64,000 nt of DNA, taken from NCBI RefSeq assembly GCF_015351025.1, contig NZ_JADKRV010000001.1, positions 533,053 through 597,052 of the forward strand. Direction: 5' to 3'. Source of the DNA: Curtobacterium sp. VKM Ac-1376 (GTDB lineage: Bacteria; Actinomycetota; Actinomycetes; Actinomycetales; Microbacteriaceae). Below the pieces are notes generated by a model. That model did not search any database. It was not told the origin of the DNA and worked only from the letters and a program-made list of their open reading frames with translations. A program made the translations under genes and the position numbers. Shown piece by piece: positions 49,511 through 57,477 of the stretch; position 1 is the stretch's first letter; each line of letters opens with the position of its first letter.

Positions 49511-50447
49511 CGATCGCCTCCGTCGGCGGCTGCGGCCCGGTGCGCAGGACGTCCGGTTCGACGTAGATTACCCGGGCGATCGGCACGGCGCTCCGGACAC
49601 GCTGCTCGACGGTGTCGATGCCGGCAGCGACGTCGCCCAACCGGCGGTCACCGTCGACGGCGACCTTCACGCCGACCATCAGCTCGTCCGGCCCGAGGTA
49701 CAGGGTCTTCAGGTGGATGATCGCGTCGACCTCGGGGCCGTCGAGCACCGCCTGCTTGATGCGCTCGACGTCGGCGGCGGTCGCGCCCTCGCCGACGAGC
49801 AGGCTCTTCGTCTCGATGCCGAGCACCACCGCGACGGCGATGAGCAGCGCCGCGATGAGCATGGTGCCGATCGCGTCGAACACCCCGTTGCCGGTGATCG
49901 CCGTCAGCCCCACCCCGAACAGGGCGAACACCAGGCCGAGCAGGGCCGCGGTGTCCTCGAGCATCACGACGGGCAGCTCGGGGGCCTTCGCGCGGCGGAC
50001 GAACTGCACCCAGCTCTGCGAGCCCTTCTGCGGTCGGGCCTCCTTCAGGGCGGTGCGGAGCGAGAAGCCCTCGAGCCCGATGGCGATGACGAGCACGACG
50101 AGCGGCAGCCACCAGTTCTCGAGCGGGTGCGGGTGGGCGAGCTTCTCGATGCCCTCGTAGAGCGAGAAGACCCCGCCGACCGAGAACAGGATGATCGAGA
50201 CGACGAAGGCGTACACGTAGCGCTCACGCCCGTAGCCGAAGGGGTGCTCCTGGTCCGCCGCTCGCCGGGCCTTGCGGCCGCCGAGCAACAGCAGGAGCTG
50301 GTTCGCGGAGTCCGCCAGTGAGTGCACGCCCTCAGCCAGCATCGACGCCGATCCGCTGATCGCCGCCGCGATGAACTTCACGATCGCGATGCCGATGTTG
50401 GCACCGAGTGCGGCGAAGATCGCCTTCGTGCCTCCGGAAGCGCTCAC
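49491..50447 (-). CDS. Cation diffusion facilitator transporter
   Basis: A 318-residue CDF antiporter. LGANIGIAIVKFIAAAISGSASMLAEGVHSLADSANQLLLLLG is helices 1-2 with the metal-site pattern HSLAD (His and Asp), and MLEDTAALLGLVFALFGVGL carries the second metal site (ExxxD). A short C-terminal domain follows (VKVAVDGDRRLGDVAAGIDTVEQRV). It exports Zn2+, Fe2+, Mn2+ or Co2+; which one is unclear. GGGGA precedes a GTG start. It overlaps tadA by 20 bases. Confidence 0.9.
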   Translation of the reverse strand: MSASGGTKAIFAALGANIGIAIVKFIAAAISGSASMLAEGVHSLADSANQLLLLLGGRKARRAADQEHPFGYGRERYVYAFVVSIILFSVGGVFSLYEGIEKLAHPHPLENWWLPLVVLVIAIGLEGFSLRTALKEARPQKGSQSWVQFVRRAKAPELPVVMLEDTAALLGLVFALFGVGLTAITGNGVFDAIGTMLIAALLIAVAVVLGIETKSLLVGEGATAADVERIKQAVLDGPEVDAIIHLKTLYLGPDELMVGVKVAVDGDRRLGDVAAGIDTVEQRVRSAVPIARVIYVEPDVLRTGPQPPTEAIVILAAD

Positions 50448-50511
50448 AGCTGTCCCCTTCTCGTGGTCTGCGACACGATCCTAGGCGGGTCGCGTCGGTA
50501 GGGTCGGGAGC

Positions 50512-51342
50512 ATGACGATCGACCTGCCCCGCACCGCCCTGCTCGGCGTCGGCTCCATGTCCGGCGCGGTCCTCGACGGCCTGCTCGCCGCAGGACTCGA
50601 CCCGGCCACCGTGACCCTCACCACGAAGTCCGAGGGATCAGCGGTGGCCCACCGGGAACGCGGCCTCGACGCCACCGCGAGCGACACCGACCCCGCGGCG
50701 AACCGCTCGGCCGTCCGCGGTGCCGCCCTCGTCGTGGTCGGCGTGAAGCCGTACATGATCGCGGACCTGCTGGACGAGGTCGCCGGGGACCTGGAGCCCG
50801 CTGCCGTCCTGGTCAGCGTCGCCGTCGGGACCACCACCGCGAGCATGGAAGCGCGCGTGCCCGCCGGCGTCCGGGTCGTCCGCGCCCTGCCGAACACCCC
50901 GATCGGCGTCGGCCACGGCGTCACCGGCATCAGCGCCGGCACGTCGGCGGACGCCGAGGCCGTCGCCCTCGCCTCGTCGGTGTTCACCGCCTCGGGTGAG
51001 GTCATCGAGGTGCCCGAGTCGCAGCTCGACGCACTGTCCGCCGTCTCCGGCTCCGGTCCTGCCTACGTCTTCCTGTTGGTCGAGCAGTGGCAGCGCGCCG
51101 CCGAGGAGCTCGGCTTCACCCACGAACAGGCGGCGACGATGGTGCAGGGCACCGTCCGCGGCGCGGTCGAGCTGCTCGAGCGGTCCGGCCGTGAGCCCGC
51201 CGACCTGCGCCGCGCGGTGACGAGCCCGAAGGGCACGACGGAGCGTGCCGTCGCGGTGCTGCAGGAGGCCGACCTGGCGGACACGCTGCTGCGCGCGTCG
51301 CGTGCCGCGATCGCGCGTGCCGAGGAGATCGCAGCGTCCTAG
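50512..51342 (+). CDS. proC: Pyrroline-5-carboxylate reductase
   Basis: A 276-residue enzyme, the last step of proline synthesis. TALLGVGSMSGAVLDGLLAAG is the NAD(P) Rossmann motif. VVRALPNTPIGVGHGVTGIS and VSGSGPAYVFLLVEQWQRAAEELGF are core stretches, and RRAVTSPKGTTERAVAVLQEADL is the C-terminal dimer domain. The stop TAG lies inside the first of three 18-bp tandem repeats. Confidence 0.95.
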   Translation: MTIDLPRTALLGVGSMSGAVLDGLLAAGLDPATVTLTTKSEGSAVAHRERGLDATASDTDPAANRSAVRGAALVVVGVKPYMIADLLDEVAGDLEPAAVLVSVAVGTTTASMEARVPAGVRVVRALPNTPIGVGHGVTGISAGTSADAEAVALASSVFTASGEVIEVPESQLDALSAVSGSGPAYVFLLVEQWQRAAEELGFTHEQAATMVQGTVRGAVELLERSGREPADLRRAVTSPKGTTERAVAVLQEADLADTLLRASRAAIARAEEIAAS

Positions 51343-51387
51343 ACGCACACCGCGTCCTGGACGCACCCCGCGTCCTGGACGCACCCC
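51334..51387 (+). repeat. 18-bp tandem repeat over the proC stop codon
   Basis: Three units (51334, 51352, 51370) of GCGTCCTGGACGCACCCC; the first reads GCGTCCTAGACGCACACC and supplies the proC stop TAG. Each unit carries the dyad GCGTCC..GGACGC. The later copies have TGG where the first has TAG. Confidence 0.8.
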
Positions 51388-51392
51388 CAGAG

Positions 51393-51436
51393 CGGACGGG
51401 AGGCCCGTGGCAGCGTCGCCACGGGCCTCCCGTCCG
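51393..51436. terminator. Bidirectional terminator-like hairpin, GGAGGC family
   Basis: A 19-bp perfect stem (CGGACGGGAGGCCCGTGGC) with a 6-base loop at the proC/ktrA convergent junction. Confidence 0.85.
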
Positions 51437-51447
51437 CCTGTTGGTCC

Positions 51448-52143
51448 CTACTCGTACGCGGCGAAGCGCTCGAGGTCGGTCTCGGAACCCGAGACGATGA
51501 TCACGTCGTTCTCGCCGATGACGCTCTCCGGGGTGGCCGGCACGAACGGGTTCCCCGGGGGCTTGATGCCGAGCACCGTCAGACCGAAACGCGTGCGGAT
51601 CACGGTGGTGGCGAGGTCCTTGCCGCGCACCGCGCGCGGCGGGAACATCTTGACCACGGCGAAGTCGTCGTCGAACTCGATGAAGTCGAGCATCCGGCCG
51701 GACACCAGGTGTGCAGTGCGCTCGCCGGCCTCGCGTTCCGGGTAGACGACGTGGTTCGCGCCGATGCGGGACAGGATCGTTCCGTGTGACCGGCTGATGG
51801 CCTTCGCCCAGATCTGCGGGACGCCGAGGTCGACCAGGTTCGCGGTGATGAGGACGCTCGACTCGAGGTCGCTGCCGGTCCCGACGACGGCGATCGCGAA
51901 GTCCTGCGCGCCGATCTGCCGGAGGGCGTCGATGTCCGTCGCGTCCGCCTGCACCGCGTGGGTGACCCGGTCGGACCACTTCTGCACCAGGCCGGCGTCG
52001 GTGTCGACGACGAGCACCTCGCGGTCCTGGCGTTCGAGCTGGCCGGCGGTGGCGGCGCCGAATCGACCGAGCCCGATGACGAGCACCGGAGCGTCGTGAC
52101 TGATGGCACCGTGCTGGTGCGACGAACGGTTTCGGTCAGCCAA
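51448..52143 (-). CDS. Potassium uptake regulatory subunit TrkA/KtrA (RCK)
   Basis: A 231-residue cytoplasmic RCK protein. PVLVIGLGRFGAATAGQLERQDREVLVVDTD is the nucleotide-binding Rossmann fold, and a TrkA_C domain lies at residues 145-231 (VVKMFPPRAVRGKDLATTVIRTRFGLTVLGI). It gates the TrkH/KtrB channel in response to ATP/ADP or NAD(H). The start TTG overlaps the trkH stop by 8 bases. The N-terminal 18 residues before VLVIGLG are Ser/His-rich, and a GTG or ATG start further in is not available. Confidence 0.85.
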   Translation of the reverse strand: MADRNRSSHQHGAISHDAPVLVIGLGRFGAATAGQLERQDREVLVVDTDAGLVQKWSDRVTHAVQADATDIDALRQIGAQDFAIAVVGTGSDLESSVLITANLVDLGVPQIWAKAISRSHGTILSRIGANHVVYPEREAGERTAHLVSGRMLDFIEFDDDFAVVKMFPPRAVRGKDLATTVIRTRFGLTVLGIKPPGNPFVPATPESVIGENDVIIVSGSETDLERFAAYE

Positions 52144-53569
52144 CGATCGGCCTCTCCTCGGGACGGCGGAACAGTTGCCGGCTCTGACTCGCGGCCAGGG
52201 CAGCGGCGATGGTCACTGTACCGACCCGGCCGAGGAACATGGTGGCGGCGAGCACGTACTTGCCGGACTCGGGCAGGTCGGCGGACACCCCGGACGACAG
52301 CCCGCAGGTCGCGAACGCCGAGATGACCTCGAACAGCACGCGGTCGAGCGAGTCGTCGGTGATCTGCAGGAGCACCACGGTGGCGACCGCCACGATCGTC
52401 GCGCCCCAGAGCACGATGGCGACCGCGACCCGCAGGACGTCGCTCGGGATCCGGCGCCCGAACGCCTCCATGCTCTGCCGGCCGCGGGCCTCGGCCACCG
52501 CGGCGAGGAACAGCACCGCGAGGGTCGTGACCTTGATGCCGCCAGCTGTCGAGGCGGAGCCACCACCGATGAACATGAGCATGTCGGTGACGAGCAGGCT
52601 CGAGCCGTTCAGCTGGTCGAAGTCGACGAGCGAGAACCCGCCGGACCGCGTCATCGTGGACAGGAACAGCGCCTGGAACGCCGTGCGTCCTGCACCCTCC
52701 TGGCCGAAGGTCGTCGGGTTCGACGCCTCCAGTGCGATGTAGACGACCGCGCCGCCGACGAGCAGGACGGCGCTCGTGGCGAGGGTGAGCTTGACGTGGA
52801 TCGGCCACCGGCGGGGCGTGCGGAGCTGCTTGGTCAGGGCGCGGATCACCGGGAACCCGATCGAGCCGGCGATCACGCCGACCATGAGCAGCGACAGGAA
52901 CCAGTAGTCGTGCGCGAACGGGTCGAGACCGGCGGCGTTCGGGGAGAACCCGGTGTTCGTGAACGCCATGGCCGCGTAGTAGAAGGAGTCGCCGACCGCG
53001 GTCCAGAACGGGATGCCCGCCAGGAGCACCGACGGCAGGAGGAGCAGCCCGAGCACGATCTCGATCGACAGCGTGCTCACCGCGACCGTCGCGAGCAGCG
53101 TGCCGACCTCGCCGAGGCGCACCGCCTGACCCTCGGGCACGGCCCCGTGGTGGGTGCGCAGCGGGTTCGAGTCGCCGGCGGCCATGAGCTTGGCGCGGAG
53201 CCCGAGCTTCCGGGTCACGAAGAGGCCGAGGATCGACGCGAAGGTCAGCACGCCGACCGCACCGATCTGCGTGCCGATCACCACCAGGGTCTTGCCGAAG
53301 ACGGACCAGTGCGTGGCCATGTCGACCGTGGAGAGCCCCGTCACGCACACCACCGAGGCCGCCGTGAACAGGGCGTCGGAGAAGTGCGTCCCGGTGCGGT
53401 CCGCCGACGCCCACGGGGTCATGAACAGCACCGTGAACAGGAAGATGAGTGCGACGAACACGATGATGGCCAAGCGTGACGGCGACGAGCGGAGCACCGT
53501 GACGATCCGGCTCGCCCGTCGTCGGCTGACGCTCACGTGGTGCGGGATCGGCTCGGTTCGGTCGAGCAT
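52136..53569 (-). CDS. Potassium transporter TrkH/KtrB
   Basis: A 477-residue channel-like transporter built of four M1-P-M2 motifs. Filter-like stretches are CVTGLSTVDMATHWS (first), AFTNTGFSPNAAG (second), MTRSGGFSLVDFDQ (third) and FATCGLSSGVSADL (fourth). Each carries the conserved pore glycine. The basic N-terminus (HVSVSRRRASRIVTVLRSSPSRLAIIVF) is typical of KtrB. It is encoded upstream of ktrA, and together they form a K+ (Na+) uptake system. Confidence 0.92.
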   Translation of the reverse strand: MLDRTEPIPHHVSVSRRRASRIVTVLRSSPSRLAIIVFVALIFLFTVLFMTPWASADRTGTHFSDALFTAASVVCVTGLSTVDMATHWSVFGKTLVVIGTQIGAVGVLTFASILGLFVTRKLGLRAKLMAAGDSNPLRTHHGAVPEGQAVRLGEVGTLLATVAVSTLSIEIVLGLLLLPSVLLAGIPFWTAVGDSFYYAAMAFTNTGFSPNAAGLDPFAHDYWFLSLLMVGVIAGSIGFPVIRALTKQLRTPRRWPIHVKLTLATSAVLLVGGAVVYIALEASNPTTFGQEGAGRTAFQALFLSTMTRSGGFSLVDFDQLNGSSLLVTDMLMFIGGGSASTAGGIKVTTLAVLFLAAVAEARGRQSMEAFGRRIPSDVLRVAVAIVLWGATIVAVATVVLLQITDDSLDRVLFEVISAFATCGLSSGVSADLPESGKYVLAATMFLGRVGTVTIAAALAASQSRQLFRRPEERPIVG

Positions 53570-53644
53570 GCGTATGCCTCCGAGGACATGGGCCGGGACG
53601 GTTCGTCATGGTACATCCGTGGCGGCCCGGCTAGCCTTGGCCCC

Positions 53645-54160
53645 ATGGCCGACATCTTCTCCGTCGTGGCGGACCCGACCCGGCGCGAGCTGCTCGGGAC
53701 GCTCCTGTCCGCCTACGGATCGGACGTCACCGGCGGCGAACTCAGCGTGGGGCAGCTCGTCGAACGCCTCGGCGTCAGCCAGCCCACGGTGTCGAAGCAC
53801 CTGCGTGTCCTCCGGGACATCGGCCTCGTGACCAGCCGCGAAGAAGGGCAGCACCGCTTCTACCGGCTGGACCCCGAGCCGCTCCTGCACCTGGAGGAGT
53901 GGGTCCTGCCGTTCACCGGCGCGGTCGACGCCGACGGCACCCCGGCCACGACTGCCTGGACCCCTGACGGTCAGCCGGTCTCGATCCGCCGGAACGGCAC
54001 GGCCGGCAAGGCCACCGTCGAGGTCGGCACCGAACTCGGCAGGGTGATGGCCGAGGCGTCCTACCGTGCCACTGCCGCCATCTCCGGGGCCCAGCAGGGG
54101 TGGGAGCGCGTGGTTGATCGCAGCCGCAAGCGGTTCACCCGTCGCGGCGACGAGGACTGA
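53645..54160 (+). CDS. ArsR/SmtB-type winged-helix regulator
   Basis: A 171-residue regulator. FSVVADPTRRELLGTLLSAYGSDVTGGELSVGQLVERLGVSQPTVSKHLRVLRDIGLVTSREEGQHRFYRLDPEPLLHLEEWV is the ArsR fold, with recognition helix QPTVSKHLRVL. No CxC or DxH metal motif is seen, so the ligand may not be a metal. A 75-residue extension follows. The ATG at 53645 is used; it is divergent from trkH by 75 bases. Confidence 0.85.
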   Translation: MADIFSVVADPTRRELLGTLLSAYGSDVTGGELSVGQLVERLGVSQPTVSKHLRVLRDIGLVTSREEGQHRFYRLDPEPLLHLEEWVLPFTGAVDADGTPATTAWTPDGQPVSIRRNGTAGKATVEVGTELGRVMAEASYRATAAISGAQQGWERVVDRSRKRFTRRGDED

Positions 54161-54179
54161 ACGAGCACGGACTGATACC

Positions 54180-54209
54180 TGGACACCGAGTCCCACGCGC
54201 CTCTACAGT
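54180..54209 (+). promoter_or_regulatory. Promoter of the HTH gene
   Basis: TGGACA (54180-54185) and TACAGT (54204-54209) are 18 bp apart. The start of transcription would be about 58 bases before the ATG at 54274. Confidence 0.55.
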
Positions 54210-54273
54210 TGCCAGTGACCACACAGGTCTCACAACACCCGTGCGCGCGCGTGCGAGCTCCCGAAGGCGGATC

Positions 54274-54468
54274 ATGACCGGCAGTTTCGACGACGTGCGC
54301 TTCCTCACCGTCGCTGAGGTCGCCGAGATGATGCGCGTCTCGAAGATGACCGTGTACCGCATGGTGCACGCAGGAGAGCTCCCCGCCATCCGGTTCGGCC
54401 GCTCCTTCCGCGTTCCCGAATCGGCCGTCGCCGACGTGCTCCGCGGTGGCGTGGCCGACGTCGGCTGA
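54274..54468 (+). CDS. Excisionase-like HTH DNA-binding protein
   Basis: A 64-residue MerR/excisionase-type winged HTH (FLTVAEVAEMMRVSKMTVYRMVHAGELPAIRFGRSFRVPESAVADVL). The pattern is that of the small HTH protein widely found immediately upstream of the bS22-like gene in actinobacteria, and the same order appears here. It has no phage context, so it is probably a chromosomal regulator rather than an excisionase. GAAGG precedes the ATG. Confidence 0.9.
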   Translation: MTGSFDDVRFLTVAEVAEMMRVSKMTVYRMVHAGELPAIRFGRSFRVPESAVADVLRGGVADVG

Positions 54469-54475
54469 GCGCGCG

Positions 54476-54505
54476 TTCGACATCACATCGGGCAGCCGGT
54501 AGACT
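54476..54505 (+). promoter_or_regulatory. Promoter of the bS22-like gene
   Basis: TTCGAC (54476-54481) and TAGACT (54500-54505) are 18 bp apart. The start would be about 65 bases before the ATG at 54578. Confidence 0.5.
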
Positions 54506-54577
54506 CGCCCGAGTTGATTTTCCGTGGTCTCTTCGGCCCGGTGTCCGTACATCAGCATCAGTCCGAGCGAGGTCTAC

Positions 54578-54676
54578 ATGGGTTCTGTCATCAAGAAGCG
54601 TCGCAAGCGCATGGCGAAGAAGAAGCACCGCAAGCTCCTTCGCAAGACGCGTCACCAGCGCCGCAACAAGAAGTAG
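54578..54676 (+). CDS. bS22-like ribosomal protein / AURKAIP1-COX24 family
   Basis: A 32-residue, extremely basic protein, [20 protein letters not shown]..., ending in RNKK. It matches the small-subunit protein bS22 seen in mycobacterial ribosomes and the AURKAIP1/COX24 motif of mitochondria. It would sit on 16S rRNA at the 30S surface. The gene lies 109 bases after the HTH gene and before a good terminator. AGG precedes the ATG by 5-6 bases. At 99 bases it is easily overlooked. Confidence 0.94.
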   Translation: MGSVIKKRRKRMAKKKHRKLLRKTRHQRRNKK

Positions 54677-54715
54677 ATCGAAACAGGTCTGCGCAGGTCC
54701 GAGGACCTGCACGAG

Positions 54716-54737
54716 AAGCCCCGGTTCGCCGGGGCTT
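54716..54737 (+). terminator. Terminator of the bS22-like gene
   Basis: AAGCCCCGG-TTCG-CCGGGGCTT, followed by TCG. A tetraloop hairpin with a short T run, preceded at 54693-54710 by a smaller GCAGGTC/GACCTGC hairpin. Confidence 0.85.
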
Positions 54738-54764
54738 TCGCGTTCCCGGACTACGCTGGGGACC

Positions 54765-55019
54765 ATGCCCGCAGTGACGTTCCTGACGAAGCCCGGATGC
54801 CACCTCTGCGACGACGCCCGCCCCGTGGTCGAGCGCGTCATCGCCGCACACCCCGGCGTGGTGCTGCAGGAACGCTCGATCCTCGACGACGACGCCCTCC
54901 GCCAGGAGTACGCGGAGGACATCCCCGTCGTGCTGATCGACGGGCGCGTCCACAGCAACTGGCACGTCGACGCCGACCGGCTCGGACGTGCACTCGAGAA
55001 GGCCGAGGCCCGCGCATGA
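54765..55019 (+). CDS. Glutaredoxin-like thiol protein (DUF836 type)
   Basis: An 84-residue thioredoxin-fold protein. TFLTKPGCHLCDDARPVVERVIAAH holds a CxxC (CHLC), and EYAEDIPVVLIDGRVHSNWHVDADRL carries the cis-proline (IPV). The role is thiol-disulfide exchange. It is 28 bases after the bS22 terminator. Its end overlaps the Dabb gene as ATGA. Confidence 0.9.
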   Translation: MPAVTFLTKPGCHLCDDARPVVERVIAAHPGVVLQERSILDDDALRQEYAEDIPVVLIDGRVHSNWHVDADRLGRALEKAEARA

Positions 55020-55309
55020 TCTCCCACGTCGTCTCCTGGACCCTCCGCGAAGACCTCGACCGCACCGAATCGATCGCGCGCATCCGCGAACTGCTGACGG
55101 ATCTGATCGGGACCGTCAGCTCGATCCGATCGCTCGAGGTCGTCGAGAACGTCGCCTACCCGGACAAGAACCACGATGTTGCCGTCGTCGCGACGTTCGA
55201 CGACCTTGCCGGACTCGACGAGTACCAGGTCCACCCGGAGCACCAGGCCGCAGCTGCTGAGATCCGTGGACTGGTGACGGCGCGGGCCGCGATCGACTGG
55301 CAGAGCTGA
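55016..55309 (+). CDS. Dabb (stress-responsive A/B barrel) family protein
   Basis: A 97-residue dimeric alpha/beta-barrel protein. MISHVVSWTLRED is the opening, RIRELLTDLIGTVSSIRSLEV the first helix, and YQVHPEHQAAAAEIRGLVTARAAIDW the C-terminal YxxHPxH-type motif of the family. The function is unknown in bacteria. It is coupled to the glutaredoxin-like gene and convergent with aspS. Confidence 0.9.
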   Translation: MISHVVSWTLREDLDRTESIARIRELLTDLIGTVSSIRSLEVVENVAYPDKNHDVAVVATFDDLAGLDEYQVHPEHQAAAAEIRGLVTARAAIDWQS

Positions 55310-55355
55310 CCCGGGCCTCCCGTCCGGCGCGCGCTTCGTACGCTCCGCGCTTCGG

Positions 55356-55402
55356 GAGCAGAAATGGTCGCCTCCCAAGTCGGGAGGCGACCATTTCTGC
55401 TC
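55356..55402. repeat. AGCAGAAATGGTCG palindromic repeat, copy 2
   Basis: Two perfect 21-base arms with an AAGTC loop at the Dabb/aspS convergent junction. The left arm starts GAGCAGAAATGGTCGCC. The arms also contain GCCTCCC/GGGAGGC, joining the core of the other hairpin family to this one. Confidence 0.82.
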
Positions 55403-55441
55403 ACCATGTGCGCGGCGCCGCGCGGGGCGCCGCGCGCGCGA

Positions 55442-56782
<1,341 letters not shown>

Positions 56783-56937
56783 GGTGGTCGAGTCTAACCG
56801 CCTGCGTCCGGGGGCGTCGGCTGCGCGCTCCTTTCCTCCGCAGGGCGACTCCTCCACAGGGCGACCTGGGTCAGCCGTTCTCCACAGGACGGCCGGGAGG
56901 CCCGAGGCGGCGTTCCGGGGTCCGTAGCGTTCTCGAC

Positions 56938-57004
56938 GTGGCCGGGTCGCGAGACGAGGGGGGACCGGGTGGGGACGGGAACGGGGGGCTCGCGACCCGG
57001 CCAC
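56938..57004. repeat. Long inverted repeat with G-quadruplex-type loop
   Basis: Perfect 16-base arms (GTGGCCGGGTCGCGAG / CTCGCGACCCGGCCAC) enclose a 35-base loop whose plus strand carries five G runs (6, 3, 4, 3, 6), each at least three long with 1-3 base gaps. It lies between merR (3' end) and aspS (5' leader), both transcribed leftward. Confidence 0.8.
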
Positions 57005-57033
57005 CTGCGGTGGGTTCTTCGAGCGGCGCGCGG

Positions 57034-57435
57034 TCAGGCGAGTGAGGCCCGGAGGGCGCCCAGGGTGCCGATGAACTCCTCGGCCATGCCGGCCCGCTCG
57101 ACGAGCTTGGCGTGGCGGGCACGGGCGTCGTCGAGGTACTCGTCGAGGCGTGCGGCCAGGGCTGGCTCGTCGTCGGGGTCCTTCGTGGCGAGGGCGTCGA
57201 CGACCCGGAGCAGCTCGGCCATCTCGTCGAGCGTGAAGCCGAGGGGCTTCATCCGGCGGATCACGAGCAGCCGCTCGAGGTCCTGCGACGTGTAGACCCG
57301 GAAGCCCCCGGTGGTGCGGCCGCTGGGCACGAGCAGCCCGACCTCGTCGTAGTGCCGGATCGTGCGCAGGGACATGCCGGCGCGGTCGGCGAGCTCGCCG
57401 ATGTGCATCGTGTCGGGGGCCTCGCTCGAGCTCAC
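57034..57435 (-). CDS. MerR family regulator
   Basis: A 133-residue regulator. MHIGELADRAGMSLRTIRHYDEVGLLVPSGRTTGGFRVYTSQDLERLLVIRRMKPLGFTLDEMAELL is the MerR HTH and wing, and a short coiled-coil helix follows (EYLDDARARHAKLVERAGMAEEFI). No cysteine metal site is seen. I give the GTG at 57435 as the start, 9 residues before the ATG at 57408. It is divergent from sulP across the perfect dyad 57444-57469, which it should bind. Confidence 0.9.
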   Translation of the reverse strand: MSSSEAPDTMHIGELADRAGMSLRTIRHYDEVGLLVPSGRTTGGFRVYTSQDLERLLVIRRMKPLGFTLDEMAELLRVVDALATKDPDDEPALAARLDEYLDDARARHAKLVERAGMAEEFIGTLGALRASLA

Positions 57436-57443
57436 GGTGGACG

Positions 57444-57469
57444 ACTCTACCCTGACGTGAGGGTAGAGT
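57444..57469. promoter_or_regulatory. MerR operator and sulP promoter
   Basis: ACTCTACCCT (57444-57453) and its exact complement AGGGTAGAGT (57460-57469) are 6 bases apart. A -35-like TGGACG (57438-57443) and -10 TAGAGT (57464-57469), separated by 20 bp, flank it, the stretched spacer of MerR-type promoters. The plus-strand start would be within a few bases of the sulP ATG at 57478. Confidence 0.8.
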
Positions 57470-57477
57470 TCCGATCG

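Noticed and set aside
54274..54468. Phage excisionase
   Set aside because: No integrase or attachment-site-like repeat lies nearby; the gene sits with bS22 as a conserved chromosomal pair.
56845..56890. DnaA boxes near TCCTCCACA and TTCTCCACA
   Set aside because: Each differs from TTATCCACA/TTGTCCACA by one or two bases, only two copies occur, and no dnaA, dnaN or rpmH lies nearby. It is not an origin.
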